Shown: positions 46,088 through 54,722, counted from the stretch's first letter. The stretch is 56,590 nt of DNA from an uncultured Thermogutta sp. (GCA_937128505.1 CAKZMM010000130.1:1-56590), one strand, 5' to 3'. The notes: generated from the sequence alone by a model not told the origin. Numbers and translations are program-made.

Positions 46088-47218
46088 ATGGCATGGCATG
46101 GACTCGAGGAGCATGACCATATTGTGGAGCAATTTCGCCGAGCCATCGCCCGCGACCGGTTGGCACATGTATATATGTTCACTGGGCCGGCGGGCGTAGG
46201 AAAGCGGCGGTTTGCCCTCCTGCTGGCAAAAAGCTTGTTTTGCCGCGAAAGGTCGCCGCAGTTACTCGACCCGTGCGGTCATTGTCGCAGCTGCCGGCTG
46301 ATTGGTTCCGAAGCGCATCCGGATCTTCTTTTGGTGGCTAAGCCCGAGGATCGAGCCGAACTTCCCCTTGAGCTTCTCATTGGTGGCCGGCAAGAGCGGG
46401 GGCAAGAGGGCGTTTGTCGTCGGCTGGCGTTGACTCCACAGTTGGCAGACCGGCGATTTTTAATTATTGACGATGCCGATTATTTGAATCCGGAAGGGGC
46501 CAATGCGTTATTGAAAACACTCGAAGAGCCGCCGCCGGGGGCAATCATCGTCTTATTGGCGACGTCTTTGGCGAAGCAACTGCCCACCATACGCTCCCGG
46601 TGCCAAGTGGTCCGCTTCCGACCGCTCTCAAGACGGCTGATTGTGAGGCTACTTTCGGAGACCCTTCAACTCGCAAGCCGGGCCGAAGCTGAGCGAGTGG
46701 CTTTGTACTCCGGCGGCAGTATGCAGGTAGCCATGGAACTCTTGGAGCCGCGGATCTGGGAATCTCGCACCGAGTTATGCGAGCATTTGTCGAGGTATCC
46801 GCTGCCGATTGTGCCCTTGGGTGAGCTAATATCGGATTTTGTAACCCCGGATAGAAAGAAAGACGACAGCGATGCGGATGCCGACGGCAGTAAACGCGGT
46901 CAGTCGGTTCGGGCTCGAAACCGGTTGAGGTATGCCCTGCTTTTTGCCGCAGATTTTTTCTGGCGCACTTTGGGTTGGAAATGGGGAATCGAGGATGTGC
47001 AAAATCTGCCGTACGATCCCGATGTTTTGAAAAAATCATTAAAAGCATGGCATGCGGAAGATCGCCTTTTGGCTGCGGCGGAGCGGACCGTGTTAGCTTT
47101 GGACCATTTGGAGCGGAATGTGAATCGGAGTGTTTTGATTCTCAGTTGGCTGGATGATTTGGCCAAAATACAACTGGGCACGACCACGGGAGTGCTGCGC
47201 CTTGTGAGTCGCGGCTAG
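46088..47218 (+). CDS. holB: DNA polymerase III clamp-loader subunit delta'
   Basis: Part of the clamp loader that places the sliding clamp on DNA. 376 residues. A P-loop-like GPAGVGKR (33-40) lacks the usual Ser/Thr after Lys, as in delta' proteins that do not bind ATP. The zinc module has Cys52 and then CGHCRSC (63, 66, 69). The IIDDADYLNPEGANALLKTL strand, LEEPPPG and IRSRCQVV, with the SRC arginine finger, are all present. GAGG lies ten bases before the ATG. dnaX and tmk, frequent neighbours elsewhere, are not in the window. Confidence 0.93.
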   Translation: MAWHGLEEHDHIVEQFRRAIARDRLAHVYMFTGPAGVGKRRFALLLAKSLFCRERSPQLLDPCGHCRSCRLIGSEAHPDLLLVAKPEDRAELPLELLIGGRQERGQEGVCRRLALTPQLADRRFLIIDDADYLNPEGANALLKTLEEPPPGAIIVLLATSLAKQLPTIRSRCQVVRFRPLSRRLIVRLLSETLQLASRAEAERVALYSGGSMQVAMELLEPRIWESRTELCEHLSRYPLPIVPLGELISDFVTPDRKKDDSDADADGSKRGQSVRARNRLRYALLFAADFFWRTLGWKWGIEDVQNLPYDPDVLKKSLKAWHAEDRLLAAAERTVLALDHLERNVNRSVLILSWLDDLAKIQLGTTTGVLRLVSRG

Positions 47219-47466
47219 TGATCGCGCGGTAAGGGAGGTGCCTAACGTCTATGCTTTCCGTGACGAGCGAAAGCCTTCAGGAAGCCGTCAGCCGCGATGG
47301 CCAAGTGGAATAGATGGCCAAGTGAAATATTCGTATCCTTATCGAAAAACTATAGTAAACAAAGGTGCAGGCGTGTTTGCTTCGTGAGTGAATGCTTCTG
47401 GCAACGGGGAACAACAGAAAAGTGGGGCGTACCGGATAAATATATCTTTTTTTCGCTTCTAGGGGG
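47219..47466. other. Spacer after holB
   Basis: No gene seen. The tandem GATGGCCAAGTGRAATA occurs twice near 47297-47328. It ends at the promoter of the candidate small RNA. Confidence 0.4.
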
Positions 47467-47495
47467 TTGACTGGCAGCGTGAGATTGGCATAATT
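47467..47495 (+). promoter_or_regulatory. Sigma-70-type promoter for a candidate small RNA
   Basis: TTGACT at 47467-47472 and CATAAT at 47489-47494 are separated by 16 bases (17 if ATAATT is taken as the -10 box). This predicts transcription from about 47501, exactly where a stem-loop begins. Confidence 0.6.
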
Positions 47496-47499
47496 AAAA

Positions 47500-47600
47500 G
47501 GTAGTCGGTGCTACCCCATCTAATCTTATTGAAGAGCCATCGCGAGAAACGCGTCGGACCGGACGGTGCCATTGCGAGCATGGCCGGTCCGATTTTATTG
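47500..47600 (+). ncRNA. Candidate structured small RNA of about 100 nt
   Basis: Three hairpins follow the promoter. The first is GGTAG/CTACC at 47500-47515 with a six-base loop. The second is CGCG/CGCG around AGAAA at 47541-47553. The third has an eight-base perfect stem, CGGACCGG at 47555-47562 with CCGGTCCG at 47584-47591, plus an inner CCAT/ATGG stem, and is followed by ATTTTATT, a good intrinsic terminator. No open frame is evident. I checked by eye for SRP RNA, 6S, tmRNA and RNase P signatures and see none. It could instead be a leader with an attenuator for the 73-residue gene at 47744. Confidence 0.5.
47555..47599 (+). terminator. Intrinsic terminator of the candidate small RNA
   Basis: A stem of eight perfect pairs with an inner four-pair stem, then a T-rich ATTTTATT tract. 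Confidence 0.6.
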
Positions 47601-47655
47601 GTGCCCGTTTAGGTTTTTTGCCCAATGGCGGGTTGCCTTTGTTTAAGGTTAGCCT

Positions 47656-47743
47656 TCGGTCCGTGCGTAGGTTTTGTGACCGGGGTGTGAGGTTGGGTTA
47701 GTGTAGGTTAGGTTTAGGTAAGGGTGAGGTAGTTTTTAGAGCG
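47656..47743 (+). promoter_or_regulatory. G-rich degenerate GGTTAG-type repeats before a small gene
   Basis: From 47684 to 47734 the plus strand carries repeated GGTTNGG, GGTTAG and GGTAAGG units (for example GGTTAGGTTTAGGTAAGG), close to the start codon at 47744. The G pairs and triplets could form two-tier G-quartets in RNA or DNA. Whether this matters for expression is unknown. Confidence 0.35.
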
Positions 47744-47965
47744 ATGAACAACCGAAACGTCTTTCAAGCAATTCAGGAATGTGGACATGACGAAGATTTC
47801 ACGCCGGTAGAAACCGAGGAATTCGTTCCCACAGATGCTCCGGCTGGCTCTCGCCGAAAACTGGAGGTGCTTGCCGAGCGGGTCCGCAAAGGGTTGCCGT
47901 TGTGGCATCCGCTCGATCGCACGGATTACAGCGGGCTGACGGGTATTCCGGACCGCCGCAGATGA
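47744..47965 (+). CDS. Small conserved-looking acidic protein of unknown function
   Basis: A protein of 73 residues: an acidic N-terminal half (GHDEDFTPVETEEFVP), then a basic helix (SRRKLEVLAERVRKGLPLWH) and a terminal DRTDYSGLTGIPDRRR. The helix followed by PLWHPLDRTDYSGL resembles small planctomycete proteins of unknown role that I recall, but I cannot confirm homology. Codon use is like that of its neighbours and there is no overlapping better frame. No membrane segment or metal site is visible. Confidence 0.6.
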   Translation: MNNRNVFQAIQECGHDEDFTPVETEEFVPTDAPAGSRRKLEVLAERVRKGLPLWHPLDRTDYSGLTGIPDRRR

Positions 47966-48094
47966 GAAGGAGCCTCGAGTCCGTCCGAGGGAGGTTCGTC
48001 CCTTTTCGCCTTGAGGGTAAGTCAAGCAAGAATTGAGAAGTAAAGCGCATTTTGGGGAGGAGTAAAAGAAGCTATAGCGGGAGAGATAGGAAAT

Positions 48095-48132
48095 TAAAAA
48101 ATGCGGCCGTTGGAGCAAGCTCCAACGGCCGC
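48095..48132 (-). terminator. Strong intrinsic terminator of tRNA-Val
   Basis: A perfect 14-bp inverted repeat (GCGGCCGTTGGAGC at 48103-48116, its complement at 48119-48132) with a two-base loop. Read on the minus strand it is followed by ATTTTTTAAT, so it terminates leftward transcription from the tRNA gene about 100 bases away. Confidence 0.85.
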
Positions 48133-48233
48133 TGTCGTTTGTGATCCAACGATTCTTGTAATCCAACGATTCACTGATTCGGTGGTCAGTTTCCGTTTGC
48201 TTTATACTGAGTACGCTCAGCCCATCGCTTTAA
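48133..48233. repeat. 17-bp tandem duplication downstream of tRNA-Val
   Basis: ATCCAACGATTC begins both 48144-48160 and 48161-48177 (17-bp step). It lies between the tRNA gene and its terminator. Confidence 0.5.
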
Positions 48234-48307
48234 TGGGCGATACAGGACTTGAACCTGTGACCCCCAGCTTGTCGAGCTGGTGCTCTAGCCAACTGAGCTA
48301 ATCGCCC
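48234..48307 (-). tRNA. tRNA-Val (anticodon GAC)
   Basis: A full cloverleaf on the minus strand. The acceptor stem is GGGCGAT/ATCGCCC, the D arm GCTC...GAGC, the anticodon stem CCAGC/GCTGG around loop TCGACAA with anticodon GAC, and the T arm ACAGG-TTCAAGT-CCTGT. The discriminator is A. The CCA end is not encoded. Confidence 0.97.
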
Positions 48308-49020
48308 GATCTTCTCTAATTATTTGGTCAATTATCCGAATTCGTCCGATTATCCGTATCTTTTGAGTTATCCCAATTTATTCGACTAATTTGTTGAATT
48401 ATTAGAATTTATTATAATTTGTTCAAACATGCCAATTTGTTCAGTTATCCGAATTTGTTCAATTGTCCGTAAAAATCATGAGACCCGAAAAATCATGAGA
48501 CCCAAAAGCTCTCGCCTAATACCTCTCTTTTCCAATTCAGACCTAAATCCATTTTTTGCATTCAGTTCGCAATTAAACCAATTTTGGTTGTCTCAATTTC
48601 GGCCCAAATGGGCAGGCCCAAGGTTACGCGGATTCACCGAAGCACCGGTGTCCGGGTAATGCTGTTTTTTTCTCAGCGTCCGCTTTCTGGAACAAATTTC
48701 TGTCAGGAAGAAGGCTCGGATTTTTGCGGATTTCCGACCGCCGAAATCTATGTTAGCTAGATCGTCAATCGTAAGGAATCTTCCTAAATAACGAATCTTC
48801 CTAAAAAAGCCGTCATCTCGTAAAAGCTCGCTGATCTTGTAAAAAACATACGACAGGCCGCGGTAGATTTCAAGCACACTTGCTACCCTTGGTGCGTGTT
48901 ATGTGCTCGACCTTAAACGGCCCTTAGCATCTCCAAGATACAGCTTGTGTAGTTTCTAAGTTTTTTTTGATCCTTTTTGTGAATTCGCCGATTGTCTTTC
49001 TCAAATTGCCAATTTTTATG
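48308..49020. repeat. AT-rich minisatellite (~18-bp period) upstream of tRNA-Val
   Basis: Bases about 48317-48477 consist of eight or more diverged copies of a unit like GTTATCCGAATTTGTTC; good copies lie at 48330, 48348, 48367, 48425 and 48443. A separate exact 17-bp duplication, AAAAATCATGAGACCC plus one base, covers 48471-48487 and 48488-48504. GAATCTTCCTAAA recurs near 48776 and 48793. No gene is supported to 49020. Confidence 0.6.
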
Positions 49021-50421
49021 CTATTTGTGCCTTGTCCAGGGTCCGGGGAGCCAACGGCCTAGAGGCCACAAGCCCCAATCCTCCAACCAGGTGATCAGCC
49101 AAATCCGAGTTCGCCACGGAATCCACGCCTCGGAGACGACCGTTACTGCGATTCGATCATCCAGGTTCGGCCGGAATATGGCCAAAATCAAAAGCGGCAA
49201 ATACCAGCCCAGGTAAAGCCCCCCTTGATACGGATGCCAAAATTGGCAGCCTAGCATCAAAGCAGCCGAGCAACTCAGAAGGCTACCTAAGTGTTTTTGT
49301 GGTGGCCAAAGGGCGAAACCGGCGGCCACGGCTACGTACGTGGCCACCACCGGTAAACGCACCGCTTGGACGCGGTTTGCCCAGAATCCATCGGCCTGCG
49401 GCAGTTTCCACATCATCCAGGAAAGGGCGGCCCTCCAGTTGGCACTGGCTGAGCCGGGCTCAGTCACCCCAGCTAACGAAGCTACCCAGGTTCCCAAGGT
49501 AATCACGAGCCAAATCACTAGCCATGCCAGAGCTAAACCAACGAGGAACCGGACCAAACCCCGCCGCCAATAATAGCTTGCCCAAAGGGGGATGAGAAAT
49601 AACGGATACCCGATGAAAAGGCCGGCGGAACCCACGAAAATGCCGGCCAAAAGCGGTTGCCGATAGACCGCGATTGCCCAGACCAAAAGCATCCCCGGCA
49701 GGAAGTGGTCCAAGCGGGCGGTCATCTGGGTCGTGTAAGGGAGCATCAAGTAGAGCGAAGCCACCCCCATACCGGTGTGGATATTCTCGAAATGCCATTG
49801 CCCCACGAGTACCAGACCTACCACAGTCGCCAAATGGGTAAGAATGACAAGCCCACGAACGAGGTTCGCTGCAGCGGCGTGATGCGAAGATTGTTCGGGC
49901 CGTCTGCCCGACAAAGCCTCCCCGCGGAGATCTTCTCCGCTGGCGACGTCCGACTCCTCGGCGGTAAAGGTTGCTTGGCTTACTCCGAGGAAACCCAGCT
50001 CATAAAGGAGTGGCCTGGAAGTTCGAGTATTCAAGGGGCCTTCAGGCACACCAATTTGCGCCATGGGGGATAAACGGCCGGTCAGCAGGCCCCCGATCAC
50101 GAACCCAAGGAGGGCAATCGTAGTGAATGTCAGCCCGCTGACGTTTAAATTCGGTTCCAACAGCGGGCGGCGGACCATGAGTGGATCGATCAGCATCCGA
50201 AGGGTGAAAACACTCCCGAGTATGAAAAGCCAGGTATAGCCGGTGGAATAACCGCGGGAGATCCACAGGAGTGCAGGCCCGAACAAAATCAGCGCCAACA
50301 GATCGAAATTCCGCGGGCTCAACAAGCGGTAAAACTTGAAAAAGATCCCGATAATAAGAAGCGACGACAGGTAAAACCATGTCGCAGGGTTAATCTCATA
50401 TTCGGGTAAAAAACCCTGCAT
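49021..50421 (-). CDS. Polytopic membrane protein, possibly glycosyltransferase-like
   Basis: A protein of 466 residues with about ten membrane helices, for example WFYLSSLLIIGIFFKFYRLL, LALILFGPALLWI, TTIALLGFVIGGLL, MLLVWAIAVY and LALAWLVIWLVITLGTWV. Residues 160-185 form an acidic hydrophilic loop (EESDVASGEDLRGEALSG). The general layout resembles GT-C type mannosyl or polyprenol-phosphate sugar transferases, but I see no clear acidic catalytic motif in the first loop, so the assignment is open. No neighbour points to its role. Confidence 0.75.
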   Translation of the reverse strand: MQGFLPEYEINPATWFYLSSLLIIGIFFKFYRLLSPRNFDLLALILFGPALLWISRGYSTGYTWLFILGSVFTLRMLIDPLMVRRPLLEPNLNVSGLTFTTIALLGFVIGGLLTGRLSPMAQIGVPEGPLNTRTSRPLLYELGFLGVSQATFTAEESDVASGEDLRGEALSGRRPEQSSHHAAAANLVRGLVILTHLATVVGLVLVGQWHFENIHTGMGVASLYLMLPYTTQMTARLDHFLPGMLLVWAIAVYRQPLLAGIFVGSAGLFIGYPLFLIPLWASYYWRRGLVRFLVGLALAWLVIWLVITLGTWVASLAGVTEPGSASANWRAALSWMMWKLPQADGFWANRVQAVRLPVVATYVAVAAGFALWPPQKHLGSLLSCSAALMLGCQFWHPYQGGLYLGWYLPLLILAIFRPNLDDRIAVTVVSEAWIPWRTRIWLITWLEDWGLWPLGRWLPGPWTRHK

Positions 50422-51072
50422 AGAATTTCCACGACATTCTCAAGAAGCCAGCGACACGCAGCGAGCAACACCGACTGGAGCGCGGGCGGAAAAGGCCCCA
50501 CCCGGTCTTGTTCTCACAAGCGGGTCAGACACAGCGGCGGCCATCCTTTCAGAAATGCACCCGTTCTAAATACGCTATCGCGCACGGCTCGCCCATTGTG
50601 TTGGCGAGATGGAAACTCCGCCATCCTAAGGCTGCTGCACATGCTCATGCCGCTTTTAGAATAACCAAATACTTGCCATCCGCAAGGGGCTTAGCCGCGG
50701 AATTGCCCCTCGGGCAAGTTGTTTTTCCGGTGCCGAGTCGATACAAATGGTCGCAATGAAGCACTTGGCTTCGTTGTCGGCCGCGCTCGGATGGAATGGC
50801 TCGGGTGCTGGCGTAGGTGAGGGAAGGTGGTTATATTAAAACTTGTTTTACATTGAGTTAAAAAATTCTTTTTGGTGAAGTTTTTTCGCTCCGACCTAGG
50901 GAGCTCGAAGGGAGTGTGTACCTCAGCTTGGGAAGATCAGGACCAAACGTTAATAGGAGGAGCCTGGTTCGACGTTGTTAGAAGTTTTCTGGGTGATGTT
51001 TAAAGGGGGCTTTACACATCGGCTCAGCGACGAGGGCAGATCAAGGAAAGTAAAAGTAGGAGACGAGGCTCA
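50422..51072. other. Spacer between divergent membrane protein and DUF1559 genes
   Basis: No gene supported. The right half (50830-50890) is AT-rich, with TTATATTAAAACTTG, and probably holds the promoter of the DUF1559 gene. GGAGACGAG precedes the start at 51073. Confidence 0.4.
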
Positions 51073-52020
51073 ATGAGAATTCGATCGCGGTCCCGGCTGC
51101 CTGGCTTCACGTTGGTTGAACTTCTTGTTGTGATTGCCATCATTGGGATTCTCATTGGCCTTCTCCTACCGGCCGTGCAAGCTGCCCGAGAAGCGGCCCG
51201 CCGCGCCGAATGTTCCAATAAGCTCAAGCAACTCTGCTTAGCGTATCACAACTACGAGAACGTGTACAAGGCCCTGCCGCCCGGGTATATCTCCGATCCG
51301 ACTAAGACCGTGGGTTGGGGAATTTTCGTTCTCCCTTATCTGGAGCAAAAACCCCTGTATGACCAATACAATTGGTCGGTCCCGTTTTACTATTCAAACC
51401 CCTCTGTGGGGATCGATAATCAAAGGGTGGTGAAGACCCGATTGCGCGTGGGTGAATGTCCCTCCGCGCCATATCGTGAGCCGTATACATACACCTTTAA
51501 TTATCCGGGATATCCGGTCTTGACCTGGCAGGCAGCCGCGTCGGATTATACGCCCCTGGCATCGATCAGCCGGAGTTTGAATACGTACTTAAACCTCAAC
51601 TATAGCGATGCCCAGCGTTCCGGGGCACTCGAGCCGGACCGTCCCACCCCGTTCAGCGCAATACAAGATGGAACATCAAATACGATCCTTCTGGCGGAAA
51701 TCGCGGGGAAAAATCAGTTATGGCAAGCGGGCAACGTGGTGGGGACTTTATCTGGATTTTATGGAGGGCAAGGGGGTTGGGGTGATCCGACTAGTGCGGC
51801 CTCGGCACTTTTCGGATCGAGTTTCGACGGAACCATTTCGCCGGGACCGTGCGGTGTCAATTGCTCCAATGATTTTGGCCTTTACAGTTTTCACAGCTCG
51901 GGGGCGAATGTTGTGCTCGCCGATGGATCTGTACGTTTGATCACTGTGACCGTTGACATTCGGGTCTTGGTTGCGCTTGTCACCCGCGCCGGCGGCGAGA
52001 TCGGTACGACAATCCCGTAG
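51073..52020 (+). CDS. DUF1559 protein with type IV pilin-like N terminus
   Basis: A protein of 315 residues. The N terminus [18 protein letters not shown] is a prepilin-type cleavage and methylation signal, followed by [13 protein letters not shown] as in nearly all planctomycete DUF1559 proteins. The body has the family's conserved [31 protein letters not shown] and [13 protein letters not shown] blocks, and [12 protein letters not shown] near the C terminus. These are pseudopilin-like proteins abundant in this phylum, probably surface or secretion associated, with individual roles unknown. A small lipoprotein gene follows, as in the second copy at 54.2-55.7 kb. Confidence 0.93.
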   Translation: MRIRSRSRLPGFTLVELLVVIAIIGILIGLLLPAVQAAREAARRAECSNKLKQLCLAYHNYENVYKALPPGYISDPTKTVGWGIFVLPYLEQKPLYDQYNWSVPFYYSNPSVGIDNQRVVKTRLRVGECPSAPYREPYTYTFNYPGYPVLTWQAAASDYTPLASISRSLNTYLNLNYSDAQRSGALEPDRPTPFSAIQDGTSNTILLAEIAGKNQLWQAGNVVGTLSGFYGGQGGWGDPTSAASALFGSSFDGTISPGPCGVNCSNDFGLYSFHSSGANVVLADGSVRLITVTVDIRVLVALVTRAGGEIGTTIP

Positions 52021-52372
52021 GGTTGGTCTTGCTGGAAAAACGAATTCAGTTGATCCGGGACTAAAGTGTTTATATTCTGAGTTGACCTGGGATCTTGAAA
52101 ACCGACCGAGGAAACATCAATTTAGCCGGCAAACACCGGGAGCCGACTCGATAGTCCAGGATTGAGCAGCGGCTGCCGTTTTGCTCAAAGCACTCCCTGG
52201 TAACTTCGTGGCTTGTTGCCGCATGGTGAAGCTGCCGCAAAAGGTCGGGCTGAGTTTTCCTGCCGAGGAAGGCAGCGAAAAAGAGGCTTTCCAGTCGCTG
52301 CGATTGCCTCTCAGCCACTTCATGATACCGTTTGTTTGGAGCGAATCGGTGCCTAGGGAGAAGCCTTGTGTC
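52021..52372. other. Spacer before the lipoprotein gene
   Basis: No separate gene. An in-frame extension of the lipoprotein gene back to 52181 exists, but it lacks protein character and would bury the signal sequence. Confidence 0.4.
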
Positions 52373-52870
52373 ATGGATCAAAGGCCATGGTGTCCCGAGA
52401 AAAAGGACCTTGTCACTTCTCGACCAATTCGCGGTGAACCCAGGGTTGCGGTTGTTTGGGGGATTATTCTTCTCTTGGTTTCCACGGGAATACTGGCCTG
52501 TAGAGGCTCCGACCGAGAGGTGGTCTATCCCGTTCGGGGAAGGGTGGTCGATCGACAGAATCAGCCGGCAAAAGGGGCGCGTGTGGTGTTCCATCCCGTG
52601 GGGCAAACGGGCAAATCCCTGCGGCCTTTGGGCTATGTCGACGAGCAAGGCGAGTATCAGTTGACCACTTACGAGCGAAACGACGGGGCGCCGGCGGGCG
52701 AATACATCATTACCGTGGAATGGCGGCAACCGCCTCCGCACCCTTTCGCCGCCGATAAAGAGGGACGCGACTTACTAGGGGGCAAATACAGTAGTCCAGA
52801 CACCTCTGAATTAAGATTTCGGGTGGAGCCAAAAGCCGAAAATGTGGTGCCGGAGATCCGCTTGGAATAG
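52373..52870 (+). CDS. Small lipoprotein with a carboxypeptidase-regulatory-like domain
   Basis: About 165 residues from the ATG at 52373. A signal helix (VVWGIILLLVSTGILAC) ends in a lipobox with Cys43. The mature part begins VVYPVRGRVVDRQNQPAKGA, the start of a transthyretin-like, carboxypeptidase-regulatory-type beta domain, and continues with GEYQLTTYERNDGAPAGEY. Such small lipoproteins often follow DUF1559 genes in planctomycetes and may act with them at the membrane. The signal peptide is preceded by a rather long n-region of 25 residues. Confidence 0.83.
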   Translation: MDQRPWCPEKKDLVTSRPIRGEPRVAVVWGIILLLVSTGILACRGSDREVVYPVRGRVVDRQNQPAKGARVVFHPVGQTGKSLRPLGYVDEQGEYQLTTYERNDGAPAGEYIITVEWRQPPPHPFAADKEGRDLLGGKYSSPDTSELRFRVEPKAENVVPEIRLE

Positions 52871-53052
52871 AAATCGTCGCTTGGAACTGCGATAAGAATC
52901 GTTGGAATCGCGATAAGGGTCTTTGAGATGAAAAGCCGTCCGCCTGCTGTTGCTGTAAGGAGCCAGCGAAAGGGTGAGGACGTGCCGGCGACCCGCGAGC
53001 CTTAAGCGCAAAGAAAACGGAAAAATATCATCTAGGAGGGAAAAAGCCGGTA
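52871..53052. repeat. Short spacer with a ~21-bp near-duplication
   Basis: TTGGAACTGCGATAAG at 52881 and TTGGAATCGCGATAAG near 52902 are related copies. The two genes around it converge; no terminator is clear. Confidence 0.45.
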
Positions 53053-53385
53053 CTACGAAGGCTGCCGAGACTCGCTCTTCGGGGGCGGATCGGTCAGCTC
53101 GAAGGTCACGCGATAAGCTTTTCTGCCTGAGGTCGATCCATCGGGATAAAGTTCGTGAAGCTCCCGGCACAGCGCGTCGGCCGAAGGAAATCCGTCCGCC
53201 AAGGCGTCTTCGTCCGTCAGTTGATCCAGTTCAATAGCCTCGACCTTAAGGACCCGGATGTAACCCACCCCCGGGATGTAGCTTCTCTGCCCCGGCCGCA
53301 TTCGACGGAATTTCCAGATTCGAATCGTTTGCCTTTTCTGGCCGGAGCGGATGGCCGACAAGAACCTCTTTTTGAAAAGAAGCAT
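53053..53385 (-). CDS. ASCH-domain protein
   Basis: A protein of 110 residues. The pattern FKKRFLSAIRSGQKRQTIRI, then a proline/glycine turn and a strand pair (GYIRVLKVEAIELDQL), fits the ASCH fold, which is related to PUA and thought to bind RNA or modified bases. The conserved block DEDALADGFPSADALCREL is typical of ASCH proteins. GGCAGGAG precedes the ATG. The tRNA-Gln gene lies 120 bases upstream on the same strand, so they could share a transcript. Confidence 0.85.
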   Translation of the reverse strand: MLLFKKRFLSAIRSGQKRQTIRIWKFRRMRPGQRSYIPGVGYIRVLKVEAIELDQLTDEDALADGFPSADALCRELHELYPDGSTSGRKAYRVTFELTDPPPKSESRQPS

Positions 53386-53504
53386 TGCAAACGATCTCCT
53401 GCCCTGGCAAGTCTTCAGAAGCTCAGCCTACCTATCTTAAGCAAAAATGGGGTGAAATCGGCAAATTGCTTACTATTTAGACAAGAATTGGAGGTTTTAG
53501 AAAG

Positions 53505-53575
53505 CTGGGGAACTAGGATTCGAACCTAGACTAACTGATCCAGAGTCAGTTGTGCTGCCGTTACACTATTCCCCA
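53505..53575 (-). tRNA. tRNA-Gln (anticodon CTG)
   Basis: A full cloverleaf on the minus strand: acceptor TGGGGAA/TTCCCCA, D arm GTGT...GCAC, anticodon stem ACTGA/TCAGT around loop CTCTGGA with anticodon CTG, and T arm CTAGG-TTCGAAT-CCTAG. The discriminator is G. The CCA end is not encoded. U1-A72 at the acceptor end is typical of tRNA-Gln. Confidence 0.96.
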
Positions 53576-54203
53576 GTGCCGGTGAGTTCACTCCAAATAA
53601 AGCTATAGCTGTCTTTCCGTCCGCCGTCAAGCTCTAGCTTTGGAGATCACGTGCGTTTCGCTTTCCGCCAGAGATCCAATTGGGCAAGTCTCCATCGCAG
53701 AACGAGCTTACACGGCACGTGTTTTGCGCCCCGGCACCACTGATCTTGTTTATCGGGTTTTTCCGCTCGCCAAGAGGATCTTGCTTCAATCATCCGGGCG
53801 GGCGGGTTGAAACCAAGCTGTGGGGTTCTTTATATCCCGCAAATCAAGCGTTGAATCCCGCCAACCGAACGTTCCGCTTCCCGGAGGAACATGCGTAAGC
53901 CGGCGTCCCCCGACGACCATATCTCGGATAATGCGTGCTTCCCTTACCTATCTGCTGCCGCCTGTTTCCCTGATTGCTACCGGGATCAAAGCATAACACC
54001 CCGAACAAGGCATTATACCGTGACCGAAGCCCGATACCACCATCAAAGCGCGATGATCAGGGATGGACTTGCAAGTGTACAATACTGAGCGGTTGACGGC
54101 GTCGGGTGCCTGTGCAGGAGCCGCTCCAATTTCTTACGGCTAACCGCTTATGGTAAGGCGGACCGAAATGCCGAGGGCCCGATTTCAAACCCTTAGCAGT
54201 GTT
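53576..54203. other. Spacer between tRNA-Gln and the second lipoprotein gene
   Basis: Apart from the tRNA promoter at its left edge, I see no gene, repeat or clear terminator. Short frames here have no content. Confidence 0.4.
53602..53630 (-). promoter_or_regulatory. Sigma-70-type promoter of tRNA-Gln
   Basis: On the minus strand TTGACG (53625-53630) and TATAGC (53602-53607) are separated by 17 bases. The predicted start near 53595 gives a 20-base leader before the tRNA. Confidence 0.65.
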
Positions 54204-54659
54204 CTATCGCGAAGAGAGTTCTAATTTCACAGGCTCCATTCCGGGCTTGACCTCCACGGTCAATCCGGAGGTTGTGGGATTCACGTATCTAACAGGCACC
54301 AACTGTTTAGGTCCCGCAGGGGGCCGGGCTCCCTCGACACCCAAATCCGGGGGTGATAAATCGTCGCCCGATCCGCCCGCAGCGGACTCTGTCTTCGACA
54401 CAGCCACCTTGTTCAAACCGGGGACCGCATCAATCTGAAATTTGCCGCTAGCATCGGTCACCGCGGTTACCGGCGTACCTCCTTCAGGCCCTGTGAACAT
54501 CACACTGGCGCCGTCAAGGGGACTTCCGTCGAGGGTTACCTCGCCGGAGACCCGCACAGTGTTCCGACCGCCGCCCCCGCCACAACCTGCTAGGAACACA
54601 AGCAGTAGGCTTAAACCTATTAAAGAGATCCAAACGCTCCAACTACGTGCTGCCTGCAT
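54204..54659 (-). CDS. Small lipoprotein with carboxypeptidase-regulatory-like domain
   Basis: A protein of 151 residues. The signal helix ISLIGLSLLLVFLAGC gives a lipobox at Cys26, followed by a Gly run (CGGGGG). The mature part starts VSGEVTLDGSPLDGASVMFT, the usual entry of these transthyretin-like domains, and has TDASGKFQIDAVPGLNKVAV. It lies 63 bases downstream of the DUF1559 gene on the same strand, so the two are probably one transcript. Confidence 0.87.
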   Translation of the reverse strand: MQAARSWSVWISLIGLSLLLVFLAGCGGGGGRNTVRVSGEVTLDGSPLDGASVMFTGPEGGTPVTAVTDASGKFQIDAVPGLNKVAVSKTESAAGGSGDDLSPPDLGVEGARPPAGPKQLVPVRYVNPTTSGLTVEVKPGMEPVKLELSSR

Positions 54660-54722
54660 GTCTTTCGCTCCCTAATTCAGTGCTCAATTGTGCCGGAATT
54701 ATGCAACTTTTTGTTACCGATT

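Noticed and set aside
47500-47600. Signal recognition particle RNA next to holB
   Set aside because: The conserved GGAAG...AGCAGC apical loop of SRP RNA is absent.
48103-48132. Operator or attachment site at the perfect 14-bp palindrome
   Set aside because: The T tract on the minus strand and the tRNA gene just upstream explain it as a terminator; no integrase or phage gene is near.
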